From the NCBI GenBank assembly GCA_903911925.1, contig CAIWFH010000021.1, forward strand, positions 1-42,225: a stretch of 42,225 nt of DNA, given 5' to 3'. Origin of the DNA: an uncultured Acidobacteriaceae bacterium. GTDB taxonomy: Bacteria; Acidobacteriota; Terriglobia; Terriglobales; Acidobacteriaceae. The first letter of the stretch is position 1. Each line of letters starts with the position of its first letter. This document shows positions 17,372 through 25,746 of this stretch, one piece after another. Position numbers and translations under genes: made by a program. A model generated the notes under the pieces. It was not told where the DNA came from, searched no databases, and worked only from the letters and a program-made list of their open reading frames with translations.

Positions 17372-17908
17372 TCAGACACCGCGTGGGCCGGAAATGTTCC
17401 CGAGTTGGCTTGCAACAGTCTCTTCGATCAGGCTGCACGCCTGCGGAAGAGCTGCGGCCACCTGCCCGCTGAAGGTCTCGCCCAGCTCCGTGGAGCCTGC
17501 GCCAACCATAAGCTGCATGGCGTTCTGGGGCAGGGAATTGTAGAGTTCGAAACTGAGGGCGAGCAGTTCTGCTGCGCCAACATGGTGCGTGGCAAGACCC
17601 TCCGTGCACGAAGCCGGGACGACCGGATTGAGCTCTACCGAGCCGGGGTCTGAATGGACCGAACAGTCGATGAAGAGGACCGACTCGGATTGGGCGATCT
17701 CTTCGGCGAGTTCGGGCGTCCACTGCTGGCGGGAGACGATGCGCACCGAGGGTTCGGACCTGAAGCGCTCTTCTGCCCATCGAGCAAGCCAAGGGCCCAC
17801 GCCGTCATCGCTGCGCAGCGTGTTGCCGCAGGCGAGGATGAGGCATCGAATGTTGGCAGGTTGATTCAACTCATCCAGCTTAAAGTAATAACCCCACCCA
17901 AGCCGCAA
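17372..17908 (-). CDS. hoxW: NiFe hydrogenase maturation protease (HoxW/HycI family)
   Basis: This protease trims the C-terminal peptide of the hydrogenase large subunit after Ni insertion. Up to 178 residues, with the family motif GNTLRSDDGVG, a metal-binding Asp in LFIDCS and His in THHVG; these correspond to the Asp/Glu-Asp-His nickel-sensing site. It follows hoxH on the same strand, so HoxH is the expected client (cleavage after H449). The longest frame begins with TTG inside a REP-like hairpin; a start at TTG 17869 is also possible. The gap between hoxH and this gene carries the hairpin 17891-17932. Confidence 0.88.
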   Translation of the reverse strand: MRLGWGYYFKLDELNQPANIRCLILACGNTLRSDDGVGPWLARWAEERFRSEPSVRIVSRQQWTPELAEEIAQSESVLFIDCSVHSDPGSVELNPVVPASCTEGLATHHVGAAELLALSFELYNSLPQNAMQLMVGAGSTELGETFSGQVAAALPQACSLIEETVASQLGNISGPRGV

Positions 17909-17932
17909 AATTGATGCGCGGCTAGGGTGGGG
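17891..17932. repeat. REP-like hairpin between hoxH and hoxW
   Basis: Arms CCCCACCC-A-AGCCGC (17892-17906) and GCGGCT-A-GGGTGGGG (17918-17932) pair with one mismatch around an 11-base loop. The GGGTGGGG/CCCCACCC motif resembles GGGTGGGC motifs of the REP elements around the RAYT at 23.1-23.8 kb. In the mRNA it would form a strong stem between hoxH and hoxW, possibly stabilising the upstream message or lowering hoxW expression. It lacks a following T-run. Confidence 0.6.
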
Positions 17933-17953
17933 CTCTCTGTTCTGCTTCGATTA

Positions 17954-19375
17954 TTACCGGATCAACGTGTCGACCACTTCGCCATCGGCATTGACAATGG
18001 TCATGGCCAGCGGCATCTGCCCGAAGGCATGCGTGGAGCAACTGAGGCAGGGATCGAAGGTGCGGATCACAGCCTCGATGCGGTTGAGCGCGCCCGGAGT
18101 GAACTTGCCGTCCTTGACGTAGGCCTTTGCCGATTGAAGAACGCCTTTGTTCATCGCGTTGTTGTTGTGGCCCGTTGCGACAACGAGGTTGGCCCAGGTA
18201 ATCTTGCCGTCTTCGTCCACCTTGTAGTTGTGGAAGAGCGTGCCGCGCGGGGCTTCAATCTGGCCTGCGCCCTCAAGGCGGTTGACGCCTGCGGTGGCGC
18301 GCACGTGCTTGTCGAGGATCAACGGATCGGTGAGGATCTGCTCGATCTTTTCGAGGCCGTAGAGCGCTTCGACCAGGCGTGCGTGATGGTAGTGGAAGGA
18401 ACTCTCGATCGGCCCGGCGGATATCTGCTTGAACTCGGCCAGTTCGATATCGGCCAGCGGCGTGCCCATGGACTTGACGATGTTTAGGCGCGGCAGCGGC
18501 CCGACCCGATAGCTGCCTTCGGCATAGCCAAGCGGCTTGTAGTAGACGAACTTGGTGTAGGTGTAGTCCTCGACAGCCTCGCCAATGACCTCGGAGAAGC
18601 GGGGGGCGGCGATTCCGTCTTCAATAATGTTGCCCTTGGGATCGATCAGGCGAAGCAGGCCGTCGGTGAATTCGATGGACTCGTCTTCGTTGATCAGGCC
18701 CAGGTAGTTCGACGGGAAGTTGGCGAAGACCTCGATCTCACCCTTGAAGCTGGCGGCGATGCTCTTGTAGGCAGTGATCGCCAACTTGAGGTTGGCATAG
18801 GCTTCAGGAAGTCCGGCCAGGATCTCGTCGCGGTGAGCCGGAGACAAGGGCTCCGTGACGCCGCCGGGCACCACCCATCCGGGATGGATGCGCTTGTTGC
18901 CAAGCAGTTCGATCATGTGCTGGCCGAAACGGCGCAGGCCGATGCCGGCGCGGCCGAGTTCGGGATGGGCCGCTGCGACGCCGAAGATGTGGCGCTTGGC
19001 GGAGTCCGACTCCATGCCCAGCAAAAGATCGGGCGACGAAAGATGGAAGAAGCTCAGTGCGTGCGACTGCACCATCTGGGCCAGGTTCAGCATGCGCCGC
19101 AACTGCGCGGCGGTGTGCGGAATCCGGACGGCCATGATGGCTTCGCAGGCCTTGGCTGAAGCAATAAGGTGCGAGACCGGGCAGATGCCGCAGATGCGCG
19201 CCATCAGGCTGGGCATTTCATAGAACGGCCGGCCTTCGGCGAACTTCTCAAACCCGCGCACCTGGGTTACGTGAAAATGCGCGTCCTCTACCTGGCCCCG
19301 GCCGTTGAGCTGGATGGTGATTTTGCCGTGGCCTTCAAGGCGTGTAACCGGGTCAATCGTAATGGTCTGACTCAT
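17954..19375 (-). CDS. hoxH: NAD-linked bidirectional NiFe hydrogenase large subunit HoxH
   Basis: This is the catalytic Ni-Fe subunit (group 3d type). The 473-residue protein has the L1 motif RICGICPVSH with C62 and C65 and the L2 motif DPCLSCSTH with C443 and C446; these four Cys bind the Ni-Fe centre. Twenty-four residues follow H449, the expected maturation peptide removed by HoxW. The length equals that of cyanobacterial HoxH. It starts three bases after hoxY and is the last structural gene of hoxEFUYH. Cytoplasmic; no signal peptide. Confidence 0.97.
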   Translation of the reverse strand: MSQTITIDPVTRLEGHGKITIQLNGRGQVEDAHFHVTQVRGFEKFAEGRPFYEMPSLMARICGICPVSHLIASAKACEAIMAVRIPHTAAQLRRMLNLAQMVQSHALSFFHLSSPDLLLGMESDSAKRHIFGVAAAHPELGRAGIGLRRFGQHMIELLGNKRIHPGWVVPGGVTEPLSPAHRDEILAGLPEAYANLKLAITAYKSIAASFKGEIEVFANFPSNYLGLINEDESIEFTDGLLRLIDPKGNIIEDGIAAPRFSEVIGEAVEDYTYTKFVYYKPLGYAEGSYRVGPLPRLNIVKSMGTPLADIELAEFKQISAGPIESSFHYHHARLVEALYGLEKIEQILTDPLILDKHVRATAGVNRLEGAGQIEAPRGTLFHNYKVDEDGKITWANLVVATGHNNNAMNKGVLQSAKAYVKDGKFTPGALNRIEAVIRTFDPCLSCSTHAFGQMPLAMTIVNADGEVVDTLIR

Positions 19376-19378
19376 GAC

Positions 19379-19912
19379 TTACGCTCCAAACCGTGTGAGG
19401 GCCGGAATATCCAGCGGCTCGCCAGTTACCAGCGCCGTAAGCGCTGCGTGAAATGTGTCAGCGGAAGGCGGACAGCCGGGCAGGAATACGTCCACTTTGA
19501 CAAACTCGTGGATGGGTCGCACCACCTTGAGCAGCTTGGGCACCACGACGCAGGGAATCTGCTGCTGGATCGTGGCGTTCTGAATGTAGGCCCGGTCCAG
19601 AATCGCTTCAGGGCCGAAGGGGTTGCGCATGGAGGGCACGTTGCCCGCCACCGCGCAATCGCCCATGGCGATCAGCATCTTCGAATGGGCGCGCACCTTC
19701 TTGATCTTCTTTTCGTCGTCCACCGAGGCCACGGCCCCCTCGACAAGCGCAATGTCCACTTCGTCGGGAAATTCCTTGGCGTCTACGATGGGGCTGTAGA
19801 CCACATCGATCAGCTCAGCCAGTTCGAGGAGCCGCTCGTCCATGTCGAGAAACGACATGTGACATCCGGAACATCCATCGAGCCACACAGTTGCAACTTT
19901 CAGTTTGCTCAT
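19379..19912 (-). CDS. hoxY: NAD-linked hydrogenase small subunit HoxY
   Basis: This 177-residue small subunit carries only the proximal 4Fe-4S cluster, as usual for group 3d enzymes. Ligands are C14 and C17 ([11 protein letters not shown]), C86 (MGDCAVAGN) and C147 (LPGCPPS). There is no Tat signal, so the enzyme is cytoplasmic. It overlaps hoxU by ATGA (19909-19912) and sits three bases before hoxH, indicating tight translational coupling. It hands electrons between HoxH and the HoxFU diaphorase. Confidence 0.96.
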   Translation of the reverse strand: MSKLKVATVWLDGCSGCHMSFLDMDERLLELAELIDVVYSPIVDAKEFPDEVDIALVEGAVASVDDEKKIKKVRAHSKMLIAMGDCAVAGNVPSMRNPFGPEAILDRAYIQNATIQQQIPCVVVPKLLKVVRPIHEFVKVDVFLPGCPPSADTFHAALTALVTGEPLDIPALTRFGA

Positions 19913-20622
19913 TGCGCTTCCCTCATGAGATTCAGGTAAGGCAGGAAATCGGGATACTTGGGATGATCGGAGCCGATCTTGCTCTTGTCAAACAAGGCTC
20001 CGGTGGGACATACCTGTACGCACTTGCCACAGCGGGTGCAGGCCGAGCTTCCCCAGTCCTGATGCAGGTCAGTGATGATCATTGAGTTGATGCCGCGGCC
20101 CATCACATCCCAGATGTGCGCACCTTCAATCTCGGCACAGGCCCGGACACAGCGGGTGCAAAGAATGCAGCGGTTGTGGTCCACGGTAAACCGCTCGTGC
20201 GAGGCGTCCACGTTCAGCTGCGGGTTGCGATAGGGCAGGCGAACATGGGTCAAGCCCTGGTCCTGCGCCATGGTCTGCAATTCGCAGTGTCCGTTGGAAA
20301 CACAGACCGCGCAAATATGGTTGCGCTCGGCGAAGAGCAACTCGAGAATCGTCTTGCGGTGCTGCTGCAGGCGCTCGGAGTTGGTGGTGACTTCCATACC
20401 CTCGTACACGGTGGCGACGCAGGCCGGGAGCAGCTTGTTGCTGCCCTTGATCTCAACCAGGCAGAGGCGGCAGGCGCCGATGTTGCTGAGGCCTTCAAGG
20501 TGGCAGAGGGTGGGAATGTTGATGTCGTTTTCCCGGGCGACTTGAAGGATGGTCTGGCCGCGCCGCGCACTGACTTCCTGCTCATCGATGATTAGCGTCT
20601 TGACTTCTACGTTGTCGCTCAT
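19909..20622 (-). CDS. hoxU: Diaphorase subunit HoxU (NuoG-like Fe-S protein)
   Basis: This 237-residue electron-transfer subunit has an N-terminal 2Fe-2S ferredoxin domain with C40, C51, C54 and C68. Next is the His-Cys3 4Fe-4S site (H102, C104, C107, C113), then two 4Fe-4S motifs: C152-x2-C155-x2-C158-x3-C162 and C195-x2-C198-x2-C201-x3-C205. All ligands are present. The order matches the N-terminus of complex I NuoG. It overlaps hoxF and hoxY by four bases each. Confidence 0.96.
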   Translation of the reverse strand: MSDNVEVKTLIIDEQEVSARRGQTILQVARENDINIPTLCHLEGLSNIGACRLCLVEIKGSNKLLPACVATVYEGMEVTTNSERLQQHRKTILELLFAERNHICAVCVSNGHCELQTMAQDQGLTHVRLPYRNPQLNVDASHERFTVDHNRCILCTRCVRACAEIEGAHIWDVMGRGINSMIITDLHQDWGSSACTRCGKCVQVCPTGALFDKSKIGSDHPKYPDFLPYLNLMREAQ

Positions 20623-22274
20623 GCCAGCACCTCCGTGGGAACTGCGGGCACAGCTGCTTCAATATTGCAGACGCCGGCCGGACAGCGTTTATTGACGATG
20701 TGCTCGATGTACTCATTTTTGAAGTATTTGAGCGTGCTCAGCACCGGGTTGGGCGCCGTCTGGCCCAGGCCGCAGAGGCTGGTTTCCTTGATGGTTCCGC
20801 AAAGGTCAACCAGCAGGTCCAGTTCTTCCATCGTGCCTCTGCCTTCGCAGATGCGCGTCAGAAGGGTATGCATCTGGGCTGTGCCCGCGCGGCAGGGAAT
20901 GCACTTGCCGCAGGACTCGGTCATGCAGAACTCGATGAAGAAGCGGGCCACGTTGACCATGCAGGATGTGTCGTCCATGACGATCATGCCGCCGGAGCCC
21001 ATGATGGAGCCGACCTTCATGAGCGCGTCGTAGCTGACGCCAAGGTCGAGCATCTCGGCAGGAATGCAGCCGCCCGAAGGCCCACCGGTTTGCACAGCCT
21101 TGAGGGTGTGTCCGTCCGGTACGCCACCGCCGATGACCTCGATGATCTCCCTGAGCTTGATGCCCATGGGCACTTCAACCAGGCCGGTGTGCGTGATTTT
21201 GCCGGTAAGCGCGAAGACCTTGGTGCCCTTGCTTCGGTCCGAGCCCATGTTGGCGAACCACTTGCCGCCATTGCGCACGATGGGCGCGATGTTGGCATAG
21301 GTCTCAACGTTGTTGATCAACGTGGGCTTGCCGAACAGGCCGCTGACCGCCGGATACGGAGGCCGTGGCTTGGGCGTGCCGCGCTTGCCTTCAATGGAGG
21401 CCAGCAGAGCCGTTTCTTCACCGCAGACAAAGGCTCCGGCGCCGAGGCGAATCTCAATGTCGAAGCTGAAGGTAGTGCCGCAGATGCCGGTTCCCAGCAG
21501 GCCGCGACGGCGCGCTTCTCTGATTCCGGTGGTCAACCGGGCTACCGCAACCGGATACTCGGCGCGGACGTAGATGAAGCCCTTGCTGGCGCCGACCGCG
21601 TATGCGGCAAGGGCCATGCCTTCAATGACACGATGCGGGTCGCCTTCCATCACGCTGCGGTCCATGAACGCGCCGGGGTCGCCCTCGTCGCCGTTGCAGA
21701 CCACATACTTCATGTCGCCGCCGGCCTTGGCAACCGTTCCCCACTTCAGTCCGGTAGGGTAACCGCCGCCGCCGCGCCCGCGCAGGCCGCTCTCGGTGAT
21801 GCGATGAACCACGCCGTTGGGGGTCATCTCGGTGAGGGCGGTGAGCAGAGCCTTGTAGCCATCATGGGCGATGTAGTCGTCGATCTTTTCCGGATCGATG
21901 TGCCCGGCGTTCTCAAGCACCACGCGAACCTGCTTGTCAAAGTGATCGCTCAGATCGCACTGCAACTCGGGAACAGGCTCGCCGCCCAGGCTGGAAACGA
22001 TCGCTTCCGCGTTGTCGGACTTGACGCGCTTGTAGAGGACATCGTCCGGATCAACGCGAACCAGCGGGCCTGACGAACAGGGGCCCATGCAGCCGGTGCG
22101 GCGGATGAGAACATTCTTGCCTTGTGCTTCAGCTGACTTCACCAGCGCGTCGCGCAGCTTTTCAGCGCCTTGGCTGGCGCAGGCCAGGTCCATGCAGACG
22201 TTGACTTCGAAATCGAATTTGGCGTTCTCCTGCGAGACGCTTTGCGCAATTTGTTCGAGCTCTTCAATTGTCAT
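20619..22274 (-). CDS. hoxF: NAD(P)H-binding diaphorase subunit HoxF
   Basis: This 551-residue NuoF-type flavoprotein has an N-terminal thioredoxin-like 2Fe-2S domain (C27, C32, C62, C66), the FMN/NAD-binding segments [13 protein letters not shown] (163-175) and [13 protein letters not shown] (194-206), an SLBB region, and the C-terminal 4Fe-4S site C455, C458, C461 (SCGKCIPCR) plus C501 (LCGLGQ). This is where NAD(H) meets the hydrogenase chain. The N-terminal fusion resembles both cyanobacterial HoxF and HndC-type subunits; the partners make HoxF the better call. It overlaps hoxE and hoxU by four bases. Confidence 0.96.
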   Translation of the reverse strand: MTIEELEQIAQSVSQENAKFDFEVNVCMDLACASQGAEKLRDALVKSAEAQGKNVLIRRTGCMGPCSSGPLVRVDPDDVLYKRVKSDNAEAIVSSLGGEPVPELQCDLSDHFDKQVRVVLENAGHIDPEKIDDYIAHDGYKALLTALTEMTPNGVVHRITESGLRGRGGGGYPTGLKWGTVAKAGGDMKYVVCNGDEGDPGAFMDRSVMEGDPHRVIEGMALAAYAVGASKGFIYVRAEYPVAVARLTTGIREARRRGLLGTGICGTTFSFDIEIRLGAGAFVCGEETALLASIEGKRGTPKPRPPYPAVSGLFGKPTLINNVETYANIAPIVRNGGKWFANMGSDRSKGTKVFALTGKITHTGLVEVPMGIKLREIIEVIGGGVPDGHTLKAVQTGGPSGGCIPAEMLDLGVSYDALMKVGSIMGSGGMIVMDDTSCMVNVARFFIEFCMTESCGKCIPCRAGTAQMHTLLTRICEGRGTMEELDLLVDLCGTIKETSLCGLGQTAPNPVLSTLKYFKNEYIEHIVNKRCPAGVCNIEAAVPAVPTEVLA

Positions 22275-22768
22275 TCAACGGCCCACCTTTCCAGCTGCTC
22301 GAGCATTTGCTCGCCGGTCATTTCGCCGGCTACTTCGCCGTCGCTCAGCGCCACCGGCGCGCGGCTGCATGCGCCCACGCAACGGGCCACCATGAGGCTG
22401 ATCTTGCCGTCGCTGGTGGTCTGGCCCTGGGGAATGCCGAGGCGTTTCTCTGCCGTGGCAATCAGCTTGTCAGCGCCCTTGATGTAGCAGGCGGTGCCCG
22501 CGCAGACAGTCAGAGTGTGTTTTCCGGGAGGCTTGAGGCTGAAGTAATGATAAAAAGTCACCACCCCGTAAGCCTGGCTCAGCGGTACGCGCAGGGAACG
22601 GGCAACAAAGGTGATTGCGTCGTCGTCCAGGTAGCCGAACGAAGACTGAACGGTGTGAAGCGTTTCAATCAGTGCGTGACGGGCAAAGCCATTTTTGCGC
22701 ATGGTGCCGTTCACGATCTTCCATCTTTTGTCGTCGCTGGGCAGCGGCGGCGGTGTGAATGCTGACAC
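22271..22768 (-). CDS. hoxE: Diaphorase subunit HoxE (NuoE-like 2Fe-2S protein)
   Basis: This thioredoxin-like 2Fe-2S subunit, first gene of hoxEFUYH, is placed here from GTG 22768 because GGGAGG lies four bases upstream (22773-22778); the longer frame from ATG 22798 has no ribosome-binding site. The product is then 165 residues, usual for HoxE/NuoE. In the long-frame numbering the cluster ligands are C99, C104, C140 and C144 (TVCAGTACY and ARCVGACSRAP). The N-terminal helical part contains the NuoE-type VPLSQAYGVVTFYHYF segment. Two CRP-type palindromes precede the gene. Confidence 0.95.
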   Translation of the reverse strand: MSAFTPPPLPSDDKRWKIVNGTMRKNGFARHALIETLHTVQSSFGYLDDDAITFVARSLRVPLSQAYGVVTFYHYFSLKPPGKHTLTVCAGTACYIKGADKLIATAEKRLGIPQGQTTSDGKISLMVARCVGACSRAPVALSDGEVAGEMTGEQMLEQLERWAVE

Positions 22769-22865
22769 GGTTCCTCCCGTTGTCGGAACAAAACGCATGG
22801 CGTAGTTCAGCCGCGATTCTGTTCGATGTCTGGTTCAGTTCTACGAGCCAAGGCGGGGGGAAAGC

Positions 22866-22881
22866 CGTGACCACGGTCACC
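22866..22881. promoter_or_regulatory. CRP/FNR-family-like site proximal to hoxE
   Basis: CGTGACCACGGTCACC contains the perfect palindrome GTGACC-AC-GGTCAC. It is centred about 105 bases before the hoxE GTG. A weak -10-like TAGAAC (22843-22838, minus strand) would place the transcription start about 42 bases from the site centre, the class II activator spacing. The -10 assignment is tentative. Confidence 0.55.
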
Positions 22882-22989
22882 TGAGGGGTACTCAATCCCA
22901 CTCTGTGACACAACGGAACGGTGTACCGAATTGGAAAAGCAGGGACTTGCGTCTGCTGTAGGTAATTTGTCGCGGTCGTCGCCGCTTGG

Positions 22990-23005
22990 TGTGACTAGTA
23001 TCACA
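22990..23005. promoter_or_regulatory. CRP-type site distal to hoxE
   Basis: TGTGACTAGTATCACA is an exact TGTGA-N6-TCACA match, centred 124 bases upstream of the proximal site. It lies in the 407-bp stretch 22769-23175 before the RAYT gene, which holds no gene but both regulatory sites and one REP element. Confidence 0.65.
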
Positions 23006-23096
23006 TCGCCAGCTTCAATGCGCCAATCAAAATCAAAACGCAGTGATCTGTATCCGGCGCTTGGTGTGCTTGAGGATTTGAAGGGTGACACGGGCA

Positions 23097-23163
23097 GGTG
23101 GCCCACCCTGTCCTCGCCACTGACCTGGGCGCCCCATCCTTCGCTTTTCTTTGGCAAAGGGTG
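23097..23163 (-). repeat. REP-like element, left flank of RAYT
   Basis: Read on the minus strand this runs from CACCCTTTGCC through GCGAAGGATGGGGC to GGGTGGGCCACC. It matches the right-flank element at 23762-23831 in the same order of blocks, in inverted orientation, each pointing away from the transposase gene. It contains internal complementarity (CCTTTGCC/GGCAAAGG-like ends). Confidence 0.7.
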
Positions 23164-23175
23164 AGAGTACAAAAC

Positions 23176-23712
23176 TCAACTGTCCTTTGCGGCGTAACGA
23201 AGATGCTCAGGTAGCTGATTTCCTCGCTGGAATGCGGTCCATTGCGATTCAATCTCGACCACGCCGCGTTGGCCTGTTGCGTAATGACGAAAGCTCGACC
23301 ACGCCCAGTCTTCCGGCTTCTCGACCGGCCCTCGCTTGACTGGGTTGCGGTGCATATAGCGGAGCTTCTCCACTCTTTTCTCTTCGTTATGAACATTGAA
23401 GTCGTAGTAACGCCTCTGCCAGAACCGGACCTCTCCCCGTCCTTTCAGCCTGCGCGACGTCTGCTGCTTCAAGACCTGAAGCGCCACGGCCAACGTTCCC
23501 CTTTGCGGCTCGCCGACCAGCAAATGCACGTGCTCGGGCATCAGAACATAGCCGGCAACAACCAGGCGGTACCGGCAGCGCACAGCCTCCAACTCCTGCT
23601 CGAAGGCGGCGCACGCTACCCCACCCTGCAATAGCGGTTGCCGACGATAACAACTGAAAGTAAGAAAGTGAAAACAGCCGCACTGCTGGTACCGGACAAG
23701 TCCTTTCGCCAT
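23176..23712 (-). mobile_element. REP-associated tyrosine transposase (RAYT, TnpA_REP)
   Basis: This 178-residue Y1 transposase of the IS200/IS605-related RAYT family has the HUH motif H61-V-H63 (LMPEHVHLLVG) and the candidate catalytic tyrosine Y119 in LRYMHRNPVKRG. The C-terminal EDWAWSSFRHY block typical of RAYTs is present. The frame is intact, so it may be active. RAYTs mobilise or maintain REP sequences rather than transposing as a classical IS. Two inverted REP-like elements flank it (23097-23163 and 23762-23831), and the right one ends inside a ribbon-helix-helix gene. Confidence 0.92.
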
Positions 23713-23761
23713 GACAGAAAGATTCTACCTCCCGGTCCCACGGGCGAGATCTGTGGCCACC

Positions 23762-23831
23762 CACTCTTCGCCAGAAAAAGGCGAAGGATGGAGCACCCTG
23801 ACTGAAATGCCGAGGTCAAGGGTGGGCCACC
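23762..23831 (+). repeat. REP-like element, right flank of RAYT
   Basis: Runs from CACTCTTCGCC through GGCGAAGGATGGAGCACCC to GGGTGGGCCACC. The first 37 bases align with the left element on the other strand at roughly three quarters identity, and the terminal CAAGGGTGGGCCACC block is shared nearly exactly. TCTTCGCC/GGCGAAGGA forms a hairpin. Its outer end supplies the last codons of the adjacent open frame at 23816. Confidence 0.7.
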
Positions 23832-24097
23832 CGCCGGAACTGGAGATTCAAAAACAGCGTGCGCAGCGCCAGCAACTCCGCGAGAACCACCTCGCCCATT
23901 TCCGGGCCGGGCTCCGCCGGCGCGGACAAGAGAACTTCGCGAACCCATTCCGACAAAGTCAGACCCGCCGACTGCGCGCGCTCCTCGAGCGCGGCGAACT
24001 CCGCCGCGCTGACCTTGGTGCCCACGGACTTGATTCTCAGTGGCGGCTTCACGCGGCACCGCCGTTTCGATTGTCGGGAAGATCGAGGCCGCACCAC
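23816..24097 (-). CDS. Ribbon-helix-helix (MobC-like) protein, C-terminally truncated by REP element
   Basis: This 93-residue frame contains a recognisable RHH-type segment (VGTKVSAAEFAALEERAQ then GLTLSEWVREVLLSA, about residues 25-60) as in MobC-like or plasmid accessory proteins. A helical tail ending LLALRTLFLNLQF follows. The last six residues (RRVAHP) are encoded by the REP element, and related proteins continue beyond the LLALR helix, so the gene was probably cut by the REP insertion. The start is uncertain (GTG 24097 or an internal GTG 24052). It is probably a relic; DNA binding is inferred. Confidence 0.45.
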   Translation of the reverse strand: MVRPRSSRQSKRRCRVKPPLRIKSVGTKVSAAEFAALEERAQSAGLTLSEWVREVLLSAPAEPGPEMGEVVLAELLALRTLFLNLQFRRVAHP

Positions 24098-24406
24098 GCC
24101 CGCGCGTCATGGGGAAGACGGCCGCGTGGCCGGACACTGGCTAAGGGACTGAGGCCCATGTGGTTCCCCTTCGGCAACGTGCGCTCGCCTCTAGAGTAAC
24201 CCCTTTTCTGCCTTTTTCCTTTAGCCGCTTGCTCTGATTAGCGTTCCCGCACGGCAACCGAAGGTTGCCAGACAGCGCCCTGTTAGGGGTGACGTGTCCT
24301 CCCTAAAACCGATGCGGAGCAGCGCGGGCTTTCGGCGGGTTCACCACGGTTGCCGGAGTGGGCCGCAGGAGCAAGCAAGCCGCCCCGGAGGACGGCCTGC
24401 GGTTGG
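24098..24406. other. Gene-free accessory stretch with one short hairpin
   Basis: No convincing coding frame is seen on either strand. The only structure noted is a perfect 7-bp hairpin GGCAACC-GAA-GGTTGCC (24253-24269). Base composition becomes more mixed, including a pyrimidine tract near 24205-24230. It may be a remnant of past insertions next to the RHS fragment. Confidence 0.5.
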
Positions 24407-24823
24407 CTATTCAGAGTCTGCGGCCCAGACCTGTAGCCGCAAATTAATACTGCGTTCTGCAAGCTGTTTCAGAAACCAAGAATGCAGGCTGAGTTCATAA
24501 AGCTTGTTCCCGGTTGTCTCAACCGTCGGGTTAAAAGATATTTCGATTTCTCCACCTTCCTCAATAAGCTTTGAGATGAATGCCTCCTGCTCAGAAACTA
24601 ATGAGACGAAATCTTCTAATGCCTGCGTGAATTCGGAATCACGTTTACCAACTCGAAAATGACAGAGCCATACTGTTGTCTTACGTGTCACACTTCCAAT
24701 CTGTTCGCCCTTCTTTGCTGAAAACCATGGCTTCATTGACAACGCCTCAGTGATCGCCTGCGGGTCGCATGAGGGATGGTGGAGATTCAGGTCAATCTTG
24801 AATTGGTCGATTTTGGTTTCCAT
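24407..24823 (-). CDS. DUF4279-like protein, putative immunity partner of RHS fragment
   Basis: This 138-residue acidic soluble protein has a pattern resembling DUF4279: an N-terminal strand (IDQFKIDLNLHHPSCDP), then ITEALSMKPWFSAKKGE, a Trp strand (TTVWLCHF) and a C-terminal LHSWFLKQLAERSINLRLQVW. It starts five bases after the RHS C-terminal frame on the same strand, the usual position of an immunity gene for a polymorphic RHS toxin. Lower GC than neighbours supports horizontal origin. The immunity role is inferred from position; the domain call is by recognition only. Confidence 0.6.
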   Translation of the reverse strand: METKIDQFKIDLNLHHPSCDPQAITEALSMKPWFSAKKGEQIGSVTRKTTVWLCHFRVGKRDSEFTQALEDFVSLVSEQEAFISKLIEEGGEIEISFNPTVETTGNKLYELSLHSWFLKQLAERSINLRLQVWAADSE

Positions 24824-24828
24824 CGTTG

Positions 24829-25740
24829 TCAGAGTGCCTTCCCTAAAGCTTTGGCCACATATTCGAGACCCTCTCGGAAACTCAACTTTCTGCCCATATC
24901 CTGACTTCCCTCTTGCAACAGTTCATGCACTGCATTTTTGTCCACACCAAGTTTCTTGGAAATATCCCTCGCAACCTTGTCCTCTCTCCGCAAAGCATCC
25001 GTGCCCTTTTCCATTCCGAGGGTTCCGGGTTTTTTGCGTAACCCGGCTGCTTGCGCCCCGGTTGGAGAACTACCTGCCAAGGCATCTACGGCCAAGAATG
25101 TCAGCGGAAAAACAAACCCAAATGCGGTCTCTTCTGCTTTGAAGGCTCCGTTCACAACTCCCGCTGAATTATTCCAAGTTGATGCACTAGCCGGACCAAA
25201 AACGCCAGCAGACAGAGTGTCCGGGTCAAGCTGACTGCCGCTCGCCATCGTGACGCTTGCGGCTATCCCGCTCCCATCCGCGTAATTCGAGATATTGAAA
25301 CCAAGCTGCCCGTTGCTGTAGGTAACCGAATTCGGATCGACGGTCCCGTTGACATATGTGTAACCGCTGAGGCAGGCGCTCGAATCGCTCGTTGTTTGGA
25401 CGGAGATTGACCCATTGCTCGCATTGCTTCCATTGACGCAGTCATGCCCATCTGAATCGAATCTGCTCAGCGGATTGTTCTGCACATAGGCATACAAGTT
25501 GAGGCTCTGTGGGTCGCTCAAATCAGAATACGGAACAGCCTCCGGCGGACCATCATCAGCACCGGTAAAGTCCGGGCTCATGAACCGGCCCATCGTTGAT
25601 GCGAAATACCTTGCACCAAAATAATCATTCCCGCTCTCGGAGTCACGTTCTTTGCCGGTAGAACGGCGGTTCCAGAAGTGCGAGTTGGTTGCAGATGTGG
25701 CCGTCGGCGTCGTAGTTGCAGACCCTGCCGTCGTAGACAT
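24829..25740 (-). CDS. RHS-repeat core and C-terminal tip, 5'-truncated fragment
   Basis: This 303-residue frame carries the hallmark RHS-associated core: TGKERDSESGNDYFGARYF (28-46) then SLNLYAYVQNNPLSRFDSDG (79-98). The variable C-terminal tip (about 100-303) has a hydrophobic segment near 207-223 and a basic end LRREDKVARDISKKLG, as in RHS toxin tips. Full RHS proteins exceed 1000 residues, so the body is missing. The first 20 residues look out of frame: the alternative frame encodes VYDGRVCNYDADGHICN (25738-25688), an apparent YD repeat, so a frameshift is likely. It is either an orphan toxin tip or a pseudogene. Confidence 0.65.
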   Translation of the reverse strand: MSTTAGSATTTPTATSATNSHFWNRRSTGKERDSESGNDYFGARYFASTMGRFMSPDFTGADDGPPEAVPYSDLSDPQSLNLYAYVQNNPLSRFDSDGHDCVNGSNASNGSISVQTTSDSSACLSGYTYVNGTVDPNSVTYSNGQLGFNISNYADGSGIAASVTMASGSQLDPDTLSAGVFGPASASTWNNSAGVVNGAFKAEETAFGFVFPLTFLAVDALAGSSPTGAQAAGLRKKPGTLGMEKGTDALRREDKVARDISKKLGVDKNAVHELLQEGSQDMGRKLSFREGLEYVAKALGKAL

Positions 25741-25746
25741 GCTTCG

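Noticed and set aside
20700..22073. 457-codon open frame on the plus strand
   Set aside because: It lies wholly opposite hoxF, which has intact motifs, coupling and length; the plus frame is a GC-rich antisense shadow with no recognisable domain.
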